From QALR01 sp045646925 (GTDB lineage: Bacteria > Bacillota > Clostridia > Oscillospirales > CAG-272), in the NCBI GenBank assembly GCA_045646925.1, contig JAZRLQ010000205.1:1-23732 (forward strand): DNA of 23,732 nt, read 5' to 3'. The notes beneath the pieces were generated by a model. That model was not told the origin of the DNA and did no database searches. It was given only the letters and a program-made list of their open reading frames with translations. A program made the translations under genes and the position numbers. Positions 1 to 7,113 of this stretch are shown here, in pieces (the first letter of the stretch is position 1; each line of letters opens with the position of its first letter).

Positions 1-297
1 CAAGCCGCCTTTATTAAAGACCTCCTGAAGGATAACCTTAGCATTCGGATCTTCTTGATTGATAAAGAGCTCCATATGGAAAAGCTCTGCGCCGGGAAGA
101 TTGGTAAGGAACATACCTACCGCAATGGGCAAAAGCAAAAGAGGTTCGAACTGTTTTTTGATGGCCAGATAAACGAGTACGCCGACGATGGCATACATCA
201 CAAGCGTTTTAAAAGGAAGCCAAGCATTCTCCGAACCAATCAATTGAGCAATACCCGTACTTTCCCAAAGTTTTGTCAAAGATTGAAGAATATTCAT
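1..297 (-). CDS. Na+-translocating decarboxylase beta subunit (N-terminal part)
   Basis: This is the first 99 residues of the integral-membrane beta subunit of a biotin-dependent Na+-pump decarboxylase (OadB/MmdB/GcdB family). In the family this subunit decarboxylates carboxybiotin and couples that to Na+ export. The reading frame runs off the left edge of the window, so the C-terminal membrane core is not visible. The start MNILQSLTKLWESTGIAQL, a following hydrophobic segment (about residues 33-45) and a second one ending in LLLLPIAVGMFLTNLPG are typical of the family N-terminus. The ATG at 297 follows an AAAGGATG ribosome binding site. It lies 29 bp downstream of the biotin-carrier gene and closes a four-gene operon. 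Which acyl-CoA is decarboxylated cannot be told from this subunit. Confidence 0.93.
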   Translation of the reverse strand, partial: MNILQSLTKLWESTGIAQLIGSENAWLPFKTLVMYAIVGVLVYLAIKKQFEPLLLLPIAVGMFLTNLPGAELFHMELFINQEDPNAKVILQEVFNKGGL

Positions 298-326
298 GAT
301 ATCATCCTTTCGGAAGCTTCAAAAGT

Positions 327-704
327 TTAAGAGAGCGTTACGAGAACGTCTCCCGCCTGAACGGAAGAGCCCTTAGAAACCGTAACGGAAGTAACGGTGC
401 CGGCATCGGGAGCCATAACCTCGTTTTCCATTTTCATAGCTTCGAGAATGCAGAGAACCGCGCCCTTCTCTACCTTGTCGCCAACCTTTACGTTAACAGC
501 GAGAATATTACCGGGCATAGGAGCGGAAACGGAGCATTTTGCATTAGCTGCGGGAGCTGCAGGCTTTGCCGCAGGAGCGGGAGCTGCTGCAGGAGCAGGC
601 TTTGCTGCGGGAGCTGCTACGGGAGCAGGAGCTGCGCCGCCGGTTACTTCTTCAACGACAACATCGTAAACAACGCCGTTTACGGTTACATTATATCTTT
701 TCAT
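327..704 (-). CDS. Biotin carboxyl carrier subunit of Na+-pump decarboxylase (gamma)
   Basis: A 125-residue biotin carrier protein that shuttles CO2 from the carboxyltransferase subunit to the membrane beta subunit. Residues 1-20 form a short N-terminal segment. Residues about 23-55 are an Ala/Pro-rich flexible linker, and residues about 57-125 are a biotinyl/lipoyl domain. The biotinylation motif EAMKMEN is intact, with the modified lysine at residue 91. The start at 704 is chosen because a GGAGG site lies just upstream. An in-frame TTG at 722 would overlap that ribosome binding site and add six residues, so it is unlikely. It sits 30 bp after the OadG-like gene and 29 bp before the beta subunit, consistent with one transcript. 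Linker and motif match the mmdC/gcdC type. Confidence 0.95.
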   Translation of the reverse strand: MKRYNVTVNGVVYDVVVEEVTGGAAPAPVAAPAAKPAPAAAPAPAAKPAAPAANAKCSVSAPMPGNILAVNVKVGDKVEKGAVLCILEAMKMENEVMAPDAGTVTSVTVSKGSSVQAGDVLVTLS

Positions 705-734
705 GATAATCTTTTCCTCCAATAATTATATAAT

Positions 735-1100
735 TTATTTTCTTTTTTTGAAAGAAACGACACGGAAGCCTTCGGGAGCTGTGCCCGTGTGCGCAGAAAT
801 AGCAGCAATGATGGCAGCGACGATAGCAGCCTCATCGGTAACGGGTGCAACAGGAGCAGGCGCCGCCTCTTCCGCTTTTGCAGCGGCAGTCGGTGCGGGC
901 ACTTCTGCTTTTTTCGCTTTCGTAGTATTTTTCTTCGTAAAGAACGCACGCATAATCTGCAGAGCGATGAAAATGATACCCAAAACTGCGAAAACAACTG
1001 CCATACCGAGCAACAGCGTGGAGCCGCCAAGCGCCAATCTGTCCATAAACGAAGAATCTGCCGTGATCTGAGTTCCTCCGTTAAGAAGCATTGTGTTCAT
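735..1100 (-). CDS. OadG-family small membrane subunit of Na+-pump decarboxylase
   Basis: A 121-residue small subunit of the OadG/MmdD type, which in characterised enzymes anchors the carboxyltransferase to the membrane complex and stabilises it. One transmembrane helix spans about residues 25-49 (rich in L, G, V, A, I). It is followed by a Lys-rich stretch, an Ala/Pro/Lys linker (about 58-87) and a C-terminal amphipathic segment (about 89-119) ending in a basic tail, similar to the MmdD/MmdE C-terminus that contacts the alpha subunit. The ATG at 1100 follows a strong AAGGAGG site. The gene lies 18 bp after the alpha subunit gene. Family assignment rests on topology, size and operon position, since OadG proteins are poorly conserved in sequence. 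Confidence 0.85.
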   Translation of the reverse strand: MNTMLLNGGTQITADSSFMDRLALGGSTLLLGMAVVFAVLGIIFIALQIMRAFFTKKNTTKAKKAEVPAPTAAAKAEEAAPAPVAPVTDEAAIVAAIIAAISAHTGTAPEGFRVVSFKKRK

Positions 1101-1118
1101 ATCAAAACCTCCTTTTTA

Positions 1119-2519
1119 TCAAAGGAGCATTTCGAGCGCCGCACCAATTCTCTGGCGAAGCTCTGCGGAATCGATAATATCGTCAATGTGACCGCTCTTT
1201 GCAGCTTCCAGAGGAGAAGCGTAGCGTTCAGCCCATGCTTTTGCGGTTTCTTTGTGTTCGGATTCATTCTTGACTTCGTCAAGGAATGCAACCGCGCTGT
1301 CGGGATTCATTGCGGAAATTCTTGCTCTGTCGAGAGCGAGCGCAATGCCGCCGGTGAGGGACTTCGAGCCCATAACGGTATATGCAGTTCCGTAGGAAGC
1401 ACCGAGTGTTACGGTAACGGTGGGTTTGTTGAAATACGCTCTCTTTGCATATTCGGAAGCAAGTCTCGCGAGAATGCGGGAGAAGCCCTTTTCTTCGAAG
1501 TTCTTGCTGTCGCCAATGCCGTTTCCGTCAACGAGAGTAACGACGGGAAGATCTGCGATCGCCGCGGTTTCAAGAGCGAAAATTGCCTTCTTTGCCGCAC
1601 CAGTGCAGAGGAAGCCGTCCTTGTAGGAGGGATTGTTCGCAATAACGACGACGGGATTTCCGTTTATGGTTGCGAGACCGGTTACCATGCTCTTTGCGTT
1701 TTCGCCGCAAAGCTCGGTGAAGGAGCCTGCATCAAAGGTAACGGCAATAATATCGTGAATATCGTATTTTTCGTTTGCGAGGATGCCTTCAATGTCGAGC
1801 GCGCGGTTAATATCGTCTGCGCATTCGTCTGCGCCTGCGAAATATTTCACAAGCTCGCGAGCCTTGGTAACAGCAGCGGTGTCATCTTCACATACGATGT
1901 CGATCTGAGAAGGATCTGCGCTGATTGCGTCGTCAAGCTTGCCGGAAAGAGCAGCATAAAGCTTACCCGTCTTCTTTGCGCCGACAACGATGTCGAACAT
2001 TTCCGCAAGAACGGAGGTTGCGCCGCCGCAGATACCGGAAACAACTGCGATTTTGGGAGAAACGGAGGATTCCAAAGCGTTCATGATGCTTGCGTAACCT
2101 GCAAGCGCGTCAACGCCCTCAAGAATTTTTGCGCCCGCGCTGTCAAAAACGCCAATAACGGGAGCCGCGGATTTGTTTGCCATTGCAAGAATGTTCACGA
2201 TCTTCTTCGCGTGCATTTCGCCAAGCGCGCCGTGCAAACGGGAAAAGTCCTGAGAAAATGCGTAAACCAGAGTTCCGTTTACAGCGCCGTAGCCGGTGAT
2301 AACAGGCTCGAAGCTATCGTCGGTTTCTTTGTCGAGTTCAGTTCTCTTGCGACCGATGTATGCGCCGACTTCAACGAAGGTACCCTCGTCAAAAATCAAT
2401 GCCATACGGTCTCTTGCGCAAAGGCGACCTTCTTTTGCGAGCGCTTTCTGCTCAGCGGTCTGACCTTTTTTCAGGAGAGTACGAAGCTCGGCTGTTGTTT
2501 TGCTTACTGTTTCAGCCAT
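1119..2519 (-). CDS. Acyl-CoA carboxyltransferase (alpha) subunit of Na+-pump decarboxylase
   Basis: A 466-residue cytoplasmic carboxyltransferase (PF01039-type fold, crotonase-like tandem domains) that should move CO2 from an acyl-CoA to biotin on the carrier subunit. The N-terminal half carries a CoA-site segment DSAGAKILEGVDALAGY (about residues 126-142) and a SGICGGA oxyanion-type loop (161-167). The C-terminal half carries ASYGTAYTVMGSK (374-386). It is shorter than the roughly 510 residues usual for MmdA, and the canonical PGFLPG loop is replaced by GNGIGDSKNFEEKG (332-345). Because it is not the pyruvate-carboxylase-like OadA type, the substrate is probably an acyl-CoA (methylmalonyl-, glutaconyl- or similar) rather than oxaloacetate. 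The ATG at 2519 follows AAGGGATG. It is the first gene of the operon, with its own promoter near 2640. Confidence 0.85.
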   Translation of the reverse strand: MAETVSKTTAELRTLLKKGQTAEQKALAKEGRLCARDRMALIFDEGTFVEVGAYIGRKRTELDKETDDSFEPVITGYGAVNGTLVYAFSQDFSRLHGALGEMHAKKIVNILAMANKSAAPVIGVFDSAGAKILEGVDALAGYASIMNALESSVSPKIAVVSGICGGATSVLAEMFDIVVGAKKTGKLYAALSGKLDDAISADPSQIDIVCEDDTAAVTKARELVKYFAGADECADDINRALDIEGILANEKYDIHDIIAVTFDAGSFTELCGENAKSMVTGLATINGNPVVVIANNPSYKDGFLCTGAAKKAIFALETAAIADLPVVTLVDGNGIGDSKNFEEKGFSRILARLASEYAKRAYFNKPTVTVTLGASYGTAYTVMGSKSLTGGIALALDRARISAMNPDSAVAFLDEVKNESEHKETAKAWAERYASPLEAAKSGHIDDIIDSAELRQRIGAALEMLL

Positions 2520-2625
2520 GATGATTTCATCCCTTCTTAATAAGATTTTCTTTTTAACTTCAAAACAGGGGATATAATGGAATATAACAGAAAATCATAT
2601 CTCCCCTATTTTAATCATTAATTTT

Positions 2626-2654
2626 ATCATATCACAAAAAACATAAAAAGACAA
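2626..2654 (-). promoter_or_regulatory. Sigma-A promoter of the decarboxylase operon
   Basis: On the minus strand a TTGTCT -35 box (2649-2654) and a TATGAT -10 box (2626-2631) are separated by 17 bp in an AT-rich stretch. The implied leader is about 100 nt and contains an imperfect inverted repeat (AGGGG-ATAT at 2567-2575 against ATAT-CT-CCCCT at 2597-2607). Confidence 0.65.
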
Positions 2655-2689
2655 TATTTTTCTTCAAAATAATTCCGAAAAATTCAAAA

Positions 2690-2730
2690 AGCTTCGTTGC
2701 GAAGAATCTCTTCTTACGCAACGAAGCTCT
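2690..2730 (-). terminator. Rho-independent terminator of the alsT-like gene
   Basis: A 12-bp perfect stem (AGCTTCGTTGCG at 2690-2701 against 2717-2728) has an inner AAGAA/TTCTT extension. Read on the minus strand it lies just after the symporter stop codon and is followed by CTTTTTGAATTTTT. It separates the symporter from the decarboxylase operon. Confidence 0.85.
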
Positions 2731-2733
2731 CTT

Positions 2734-4278
2734 TTAATCCTCGTCGAGCCGCGCTTCCATTTCCGCTTCGATATCGGGATCGAAGGAAAGCATGGGCTTG
2801 ACGTCTTTTTTATATACTTTTCTGTCAATATAGTTTTTCGTAACGCGAACGACCAACGGGAACAGCGAAAGCACGCCGATCAGATTGGGGATCATCATCA
2901 AACCGTTGAATGTGTCGGAAAGATCCCACGCAAGACCGCCTTCCATAACCGCGCCGGAAACAATCATCAAAACGAAGACGAACTTGTAAATTTTCACACC
3001 GGTCGCGCCGAACAGATATTCCACTGCTTTGGAACCGTATTGCGACCAACCGAGAACCGTCGTGAAGGCGAAGAAAAGCATCGCGATCGCAACGAACCAA
3101 GTCCCCGCCACGCCGAATTGCTTACCGAACGCCTGAGAAACGAGCGTATCGCCGTTAATGCCCGCAACGGGTTGTCCCGTCGAAAGATCGATATAACCCG
3201 TGGAAAGAACCACGACGGCAGTCATCGTGCAAACGACGAAGGTATCGAAGAATACCTCGAAAATACCCCACATACCCTGCTTAACGGGCTCTTTGACGTT
3301 GGAGGAAGAATGGACGAGAACGGAAGAACCAAGACCAGCTTCGTTGGAAAAAACGCCTCTCTTGAAGCCCTGCGTCATCGTTTTCTTGATCAGAATACCA
3401 ATACCGCCGCCGAGGAACGCCGCAGGCTTGAATGCGAATCGGAAAATCGACGCGATCATAGCACCCACGCTCGAAATATTGAAGCAGAAAATGATCAACG
3501 AACCGATAACATACACGACTGCCATAAAAGGCACAACGATCTCCGCAAATCTTGCGATTCTGCGAAGTCCGCCGATAATGATAAGCGCCGCAACGATAAG
3601 AAGCGCAATACCGATCAGCAAATGGATCGTATCGATATCTGTGCCGGGAACCGTTCCGAGAGAAATGTTGCTGAAAAACGCCGCGTCCATATTCAGAACG
3701 ATCTTATTGATCTGCGCCATATTGCCGATACCGAACGAAGCAAGAATAGCAAAGCAAGAAAACAGCACCGCAAGGATCGACGCCGAAACGCCGAGAACCT
3801 TTTTGCCGTAGCGCTTGCCCATACCGTCCTTCAGATAGTACATCGGGCCTCCGCACCATTCGCCGTTTTTATTTTTTCTTCGATAATAAATGCCGAGCAG
3901 ATTTTCCGAGAAATTCGTCATCATTCCGAAGAATGCCGCAACCCACATCCAGAACACCGCGCCGGGACCGCCCGTTACGATCGCGGCGGCAACACCCGCG
4001 ATATTACCCGTGCCGATCGTCGCAGCCAGAGCCGCGCACAACGCCTGAAATTGAGAGATGGATTTGCGGTCGGAGCTTTTCTTGCTGTTGCTGTCTTTTT
4101 TGAAGATGGAAGCAATGGTATGTTTCCACCAGTGACCCAGACGGCAGATCTGGAAACACTTCGTACCACACGTAAGCAGAATGCCCGTACCGATAAGAAG
4201 AATCAATCCGGGCAAACCCCAGACCGCGCCGTTGATCGCATCGTTTACCGATGCTACCGTGTCAAGAAACTGTTTCAT
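2734..4278 (-). CDS. Sodium:alanine/glycine symporter (AGCS family)
   Basis: A 514-residue multipass membrane transporter of the alanine or glycine:cation symporter family (PF01235), importing alanine or glycine with Na+. The hallmark stretch IGTGNIAGVAAA (about residues 88-99) is followed by TGGPGAVFWMW and GGPMYYLK (143-150). A second hallmark, FSNEAGLGSS, lies in the C-terminal half. About ten to eleven hydrophobic segments are visible, with a Lys/Ser-rich cytoplasmic loop at about 59-75 and an acidic C-terminus. The ATG at 4278 follows AAGGAGG. Length is slightly above the family usual (about 450-500). A tandem glycine riboswitch in the 5' leader strongly suggests that glycine is a physiological substrate. 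Whether binding raises or lowers expression is not certain from the sequence. Confidence 0.95.
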   Translation of the reverse strand: MKQFLDTVASVNDAINGAVWGLPGLILLIGTGILLTCGTKCFQICRLGHWWKHTIASIFKKDSNSKKSSDRKSISQFQALCAALAATIGTGNIAGVAAAIVTGGPGAVFWMWVAAFFGMMTNFSENLLGIYYRRKNKNGEWCGGPMYYLKDGMGKRYGKKVLGVSASILAVLFSCFAILASFGIGNMAQINKIVLNMDAAFFSNISLGTVPGTDIDTIHLLIGIALLIVAALIIIGGLRRIARFAEIVVPFMAVVYVIGSLIIFCFNISSVGAMIASIFRFAFKPAAFLGGGIGILIKKTMTQGFKRGVFSNEAGLGSSVLVHSSSNVKEPVKQGMWGIFEVFFDTFVVCTMTAVVVLSTGYIDLSTGQPVAGINGDTLVSQAFGKQFGVAGTWFVAIAMLFFAFTTVLGWSQYGSKAVEYLFGATGVKIYKFVFVLMIVSGAVMEGGLAWDLSDTFNGLMMIPNLIGVLSLFPLVVRVTKNYIDRKVYKKDVKPMLSFDPDIEAEMEARLDED

Positions 4279-4353
4279 AGGTTTCCTCCTTGATGATAAA
4301 TGATTTCGCCATCATAAAATCGGAAACGGAGAGTCTTCCCAAAGAACAATCAA

Positions 4354-4380
4354 GGGCAGATCGCGAAACACGATCTGCCC
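4354..4380 (-). terminator. Hairpin in the glycine riboswitch expression platform
   Basis: A perfect 10-bp stem (GGGCAGATCG at 4354-4363 and CGATCTGCCC at 4371-4380) with a 7-nt loop lies between the riboswitch and the symporter start. On the minus strand it is followed by TTGATTGTTCTTT, a weak U-tract, and preceded by seven T residues. It is plausibly the switchable terminator. The alternative partner strand was not resolved. Confidence 0.55.
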
Positions 4381-4407
4381 AAAAAAACAATTTGCCTGCA
4401 ATGCAGT

Positions 4408-4568
4408 GATCTTTGTCCTTTTGCCTGAGAGTTTGGCGTGTTTTCTACGCTTGCACCTTCGGCCCCCAATCGAATGGGTGTCTCCAAAGTTCTGTCAATA
4501 TTCAGTCCTCATCCTCGCGGACACCTGAGAGCATTACTCCTTCGGCTGTGAACACACACTTTCCTGAA
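4408..4568 (-). promoter_or_regulatory. Tandem glycine riboswitch
   Basis: Read on the minus strand, the leader holds two consecutive glycine aptamers (RFAM gcvT/glycine class). Aptamer 1 (about 4568-4500) has P1 arms TTCAG and CTGAA, then GCCGAAGG and GCTCTCAGG. Aptamer 2 (about 4490-4408) has P1 arms CTTTG and CAAAG, GGAGA, a CCCATTCGATTGGGG hairpin, GCCGAAGGTGCAAGC and ACTCTCAGGCAAAAGGAC. These are the conserved signature blocks of the class, and a short linker separates the two aptamers as in known cooperative tandem switches. It sits between a strong promoter and the AGCS symporter gene. Confidence 0.95.
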
Positions 4569-4606
4569 TACATCATACAGAAATAATCTTATGATATTGT
4601 CCTTTT

Positions 4607-4635
4607 ATTATACCGCAAAATCCGTCTGTTTTCAA
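4607..4635 (-). promoter_or_regulatory. Sigma-A promoter of riboswitch-symporter transcript
   Basis: On the minus strand TTGAAA (4630-4635) and TATAAT (4607-4612) are exactly 17 bp apart. Transcription would begin near 4600, about 30 nt before the first aptamer. The remaining stretch to 4749 shows only a 14-nt palindrome (ATAAATGCATTTAT, 4712-4725). Confidence 0.85.
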
Positions 4636-4749
4636 TAGGATTTACATAAACTCCTCATTTTCGTAACAATAGACGAATTTGCGAACCGTATACATCTTTG
4701 CGGTGTATTTTATAAATGCATTTATGTTAAGCCATTGGAAATCTTTGGC

Positions 4750-5619
4750 TCACCGCTCCATCATTTCCGAAAGAATACCCGCCGTTTTATAAAGGCTTTC
4801 CATAAAAGCCGGCACAAGTCTGTCCTCCAGCGTACTGTATCCCAACTCAAAGGTCAGATTTCCCTGATAGCCGATCTCCTTCATCGTCTTCATCAGCGCT
4901 TCCCAATTCGCTTCTCCCATAAACGGAGGCAAATGCAGGTCCTTCTTATAATAATTATCGTGAATATGCGTACAAACGATACGTTTTCCCATCGTCTTGA
5001 TCGCTTCGATATGGCGTTCAGTCGTTTCGGTGGCAAGCTTACCGTGTCCAAAATCCCAACAACAACCGATGCGCGCGTCATTGAAGAGGTCAAGAACGGA
5101 AAGCAACTCGGAGATCTCTCCGCAAAAATGCGAACGTTCCTTTGGTGAAACGCGGTGATGATCCTCGAAAGCGTTCTCAAATACGGGTGTAACGCCGAGC
5201 TTCAACGTGTCCTCCACATAAGGCGCAAAAATCTCGTAGACCGTTTTCAAAGCAAGCTCCGGGTCAAAAGCCTCTCCCTTCTCCGGATGATATTCATCTC
5301 CGTGGAACACCAGATAAGAAGCGCCCATACGCTCCACCGACACAATGCTTCTTTTCAATTGCTCATGAAAAACCTCGAGCGGCTTATGCGCGTAAAAATT
5401 GTACGGCGCGTGCACCTGATCGATCTTCATACCCAAAGCATTTGCCGCTTCCGCCGCGGCGTTGACCTCTTTTTCCCATTCATCGTTTGTGAAATCGGGA
5501 AAATACGACACCGTCGAAAATCCTGCATCGCGACAGATACGCAAGCATTCCGCAGGCGCTCTGAAAATGTTCGGATCTCTCGTTCTTTTTAAATATTCAG
5601 CGTTTAAGGAAAATTCCAT
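4750..5619 (-). CDS. Sugar phosphate isomerase/epimerase-like TIM-barrel protein
   Basis: A 289-residue protein of the xylose isomerase-like TIM-barrel superfamily (AP_endonuc_2, PF01261; sugar phosphate isomerase/epimerase or IolE/IolI-like). Putative metal ligands follow the family pattern: E148 in PVFENAF, D189 in CCWDFGH, H218 or H220 in THIHDN, and E258 in TFELGY. No signal peptide is seen, so it should be cytoplasmic. The start at 5619 (MEFSLNAEYL) is set by a GGAAGGGG-type site and by a promoter whose -10 lies at 5663-5668. A longer in-frame reading to 5718 would overlap that promoter and is rejected. It is transcribed divergently from an esterase of the glucuronoyl esterase type, suggesting a carbohydrate role. 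The exact substrate cannot be inferred. Confidence 0.88.
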   Translation of the reverse strand: MEFSLNAEYLKRTRDPNIFRAPAECLRICRDAGFSTVSYFPDFTNDEWEKEVNAAAEAANALGMKIDQVHAPYNFYAHKPLEVFHEQLKRSIVSVERMGASYLVFHGDEYHPEKGEAFDPELALKTVYEIFAPYVEDTLKLGVTPVFENAFEDHHRVSPKERSHFCGEISELLSVLDLFNDARIGCCWDFGHGKLATETTERHIEAIKTMGKRIVCTHIHDNYYKKDLHLPPFMGEANWEALMKTMKEIGYQGNLTFELGYSTLEDRLVPAFMESLYKTAGILSEMMER

Positions 5620-5662
5620 CTTGATTCCGCCCCTTCCGAGTGATAAAAATATCGTTATCTTC

Positions 5663-5691
5663 ATTATAACAGTCGCGCTACACTCCGTCAA
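5663..5691 (-). promoter_or_regulatory. Sigma-A promoter of the TIM-barrel isomerase gene
   Basis: TTGACG (5686-5691) and TATAAT (5663-5668) on the minus strand are 17 bp apart. The predicted start of transcription is about 37 nt before the ATG at 5619. Confidence 0.85.
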
Positions 5692-5751
5692 GAAAAATTG
5701 CAGAAGCAATCTGTGCAAACGGTCGTTTTTGCGCTATGGTTCCTTCGGCAA

Positions 5752-5780
5752 TTGACAAACGCCTCCGTTTGAGATATACT
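5752..5780 (+). promoter_or_regulatory. Sigma-A promoter of the esterase gene
   Basis: TTGACA (5752-5757) and TATACT (5775-5780) are 17 bp apart on plus. Together with the minus-strand promoter at 5663-5691 this forms a back-to-back divergent pair with about 60 bp between the -35 boxes, room for a shared regulator. Confidence 0.85.
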
Positions 5781-5849
5781 GAATACAGAAAAGAAAATCG
5801 GGCGCAAACCGAATCCGCCCGCGTTTGTCAATAAAGGAGGACTCAACCC

Positions 5850-6953
5850 ATGCTCAAAGCCGAATTGAAAAAAAGAGCGCTTCCCTCTCTGCGCTCCCGC
5901 GAAGAAATGATGGATATTCTGCAAAGCGAAGTTTACGGATATCTGCCGACGGCTGATTATACGATCTCCGTCAGCGAGGAAACGACAGTGGAAAAACGGT
6001 ATGCCTGCGGCAACGTCACACATTCCTACGTTTATCTGACCATCCGTCTGAAAAACGGAGAGCATTCCTTCCGCGTGGACCGTTTGCTCCATAACGACGG
6101 CAAAAAGCGCCCCTTGATTTTGCTGAATAATTTCCACCCCGACGGAACGTCTCCGTATTTTCCAAGCGAGGAGCTTTCGGAATCGGAAGCGGATTATCTC
6201 TATGTTTTTTATAAGGACATCACGTCGGATGACGATGATTTTTCTACGGGACTTGCGCCGCTTCTGTTGCCGAACGGGCAGGAAACGGACGAAACCTGCG
6301 GAAAGATCGGCATTTGGGCATGGGCTTCCATGCGCGTGATCGACTACGCTCTGACATTACCCGGAACGGATCCGAACAATATTGCCATCGCGGGCCATTC
6401 GCGACTTGGAAAAACCGCGCTATTCACCGCCATGCTCGATACCCGTATCCGCTTCGTGCTTTCCAACGCGGCAGGATGCTCGGGCGACGCCCTCGCTCAC
6501 GGCAATAGCGGCCTCAGCCGAACCAAATGGACGTCCGAACTCGGTGAATTGATCTGCGATATCACGAAAAACTTCCCGTTTTGGTTCTGCAAAAAATATC
6601 TCGCGTATGCCGAAAAGAACGTATCCGACACCTTCGATCAGCATTTTCTCCTTGCCGCTATCGCGCCGAGATACGTTATGGTCGGCTCCTGCGATCTTGA
6701 CGCATGGGCAGATCCAAAATCTCAACAGCTTTGCGCGCTTGCCGCAAGTGAGGCATGGGAAAGCATGGGGCTTTCGGGGCTTATCGGATCGGATCGCTAT
6801 TTACAGCCCGGAGAGGCTCTGACAGACGGACACGTCGGATATTTTCTCCTTCATTCCCTGCATTTTCTCTCGCGTCACTCGTGGAAAAATTTTCTCGAAT
6901 TCATAGAAAAACAAAAGGACGACACCGATCAAAACAGAAGCGAAAAATCGTAA
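5850..6953 (+). CDS. Alpha/beta-hydrolase related to glucuronoyl esterases (CE15-like)
   Basis: A 367-residue alpha/beta-hydrolase resembling bacterial CE15 glucuronoyl esterase and acetylxylan esterase-like proteins. The nucleophile elbow is AGHSRLGKTA with the putative serine at 184. CE15 enzymes normally carry GCSRxGK, so the cysteine is replaced by His183. Family-like blocks follow: NAAGCSGDAL (206-215), FPFWFCKKYLAYAEKNVSDTFDQHFL (about 242-267) and IAPRYVMV with CDLDAWADP. The catalytic histidine is probably H338 in SLHFLSRHSW; the usual DW after it reads SW. No signal peptide or lipobox is present, so it appears cytoplasmic, unlike exported xylan-side-chain esterases. The ATG at 5850 follows AAAGGAGG. 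It is divergent from a TIM-barrel isomerase. Intracellular de-esterification of an imported sugar is inferred, not shown. Confidence 0.8.
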   Translation: MLKAELKKRALPSLRSREEMMDILQSEVYGYLPTADYTISVSEETTVEKRYACGNVTHSYVYLTIRLKNGEHSFRVDRLLHNDGKKRPLILLNNFHPDGTSPYFPSEELSESEADYLYVFYKDITSDDDDFSTGLAPLLLPNGQETDETCGKIGIWAWASMRVIDYALTLPGTDPNNIAIAGHSRLGKTALFTAMLDTRIRFVLSNAAGCSGDALAHGNSGLSRTKWTSELGELICDITKNFPFWFCKKYLAYAEKNVSDTFDQHFLLAAIAPRYVMVGSCDLDAWADPKSQQLCALAASEAWESMGLSGLIGSDRYLQPGEALTDGHVGYFLLHSLHFLSRHSWKNFLEFIEKQKDDTDQNRSEKS

Positions 6954-6954
6954 A

Positions 6955-7015
6955 AATTCGGGAAGATCTCCGCGCGAGCCACTCCTTTGGGCAGGCACGG
7001 TTTTCTTCCCGAATT
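6955..7015. terminator. Possible bidirectional terminator with a long loop
   Basis: A 12-bp inverted repeat (AATTCGGGAAGA near 6955-6966 and TCTTCCCGAATT near 7004-7015) directly follows the esterase stop codon. The enclosed loop of about 37 nt is long. AT-rich tracts flank both sides, and on minus the repeat is followed by TTTTTA. It could serve the esterase (plus) and the lipoprotein gene (minus). The rest of the gap to 7113 is AT-rich with no recognised feature. Confidence 0.5.
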
Positions 7016-7113
7016 TGTTATTAATTATAATCGGTATTCAATTCATTCAAATCTGCGTCAGAATTTTTCCAATTTTTTAAATTACTCAATATCGATGCGG
7101 ATTTATACAGCTC

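Noticed and set aside
789..2540. 583-codon open frame on plus
   Set aside because: It lies antisense to the OadG-like and carboxyltransferase genes, has low-complexity Cys/Arg/Asn-rich translation, and lacks a ribosome binding site.
3040..4293. 417-codon open frame on plus
   Set aside because: Antisense to the AGCS symporter; the Arg/Asn/Glu-rich composition is typical of a shadow frame.
5620..5718. N-terminal extension of the TIM-barrel isomerase
   Set aside because: It overlaps the -10 and -35 boxes of its own promoter, and the extension has no family similarity.
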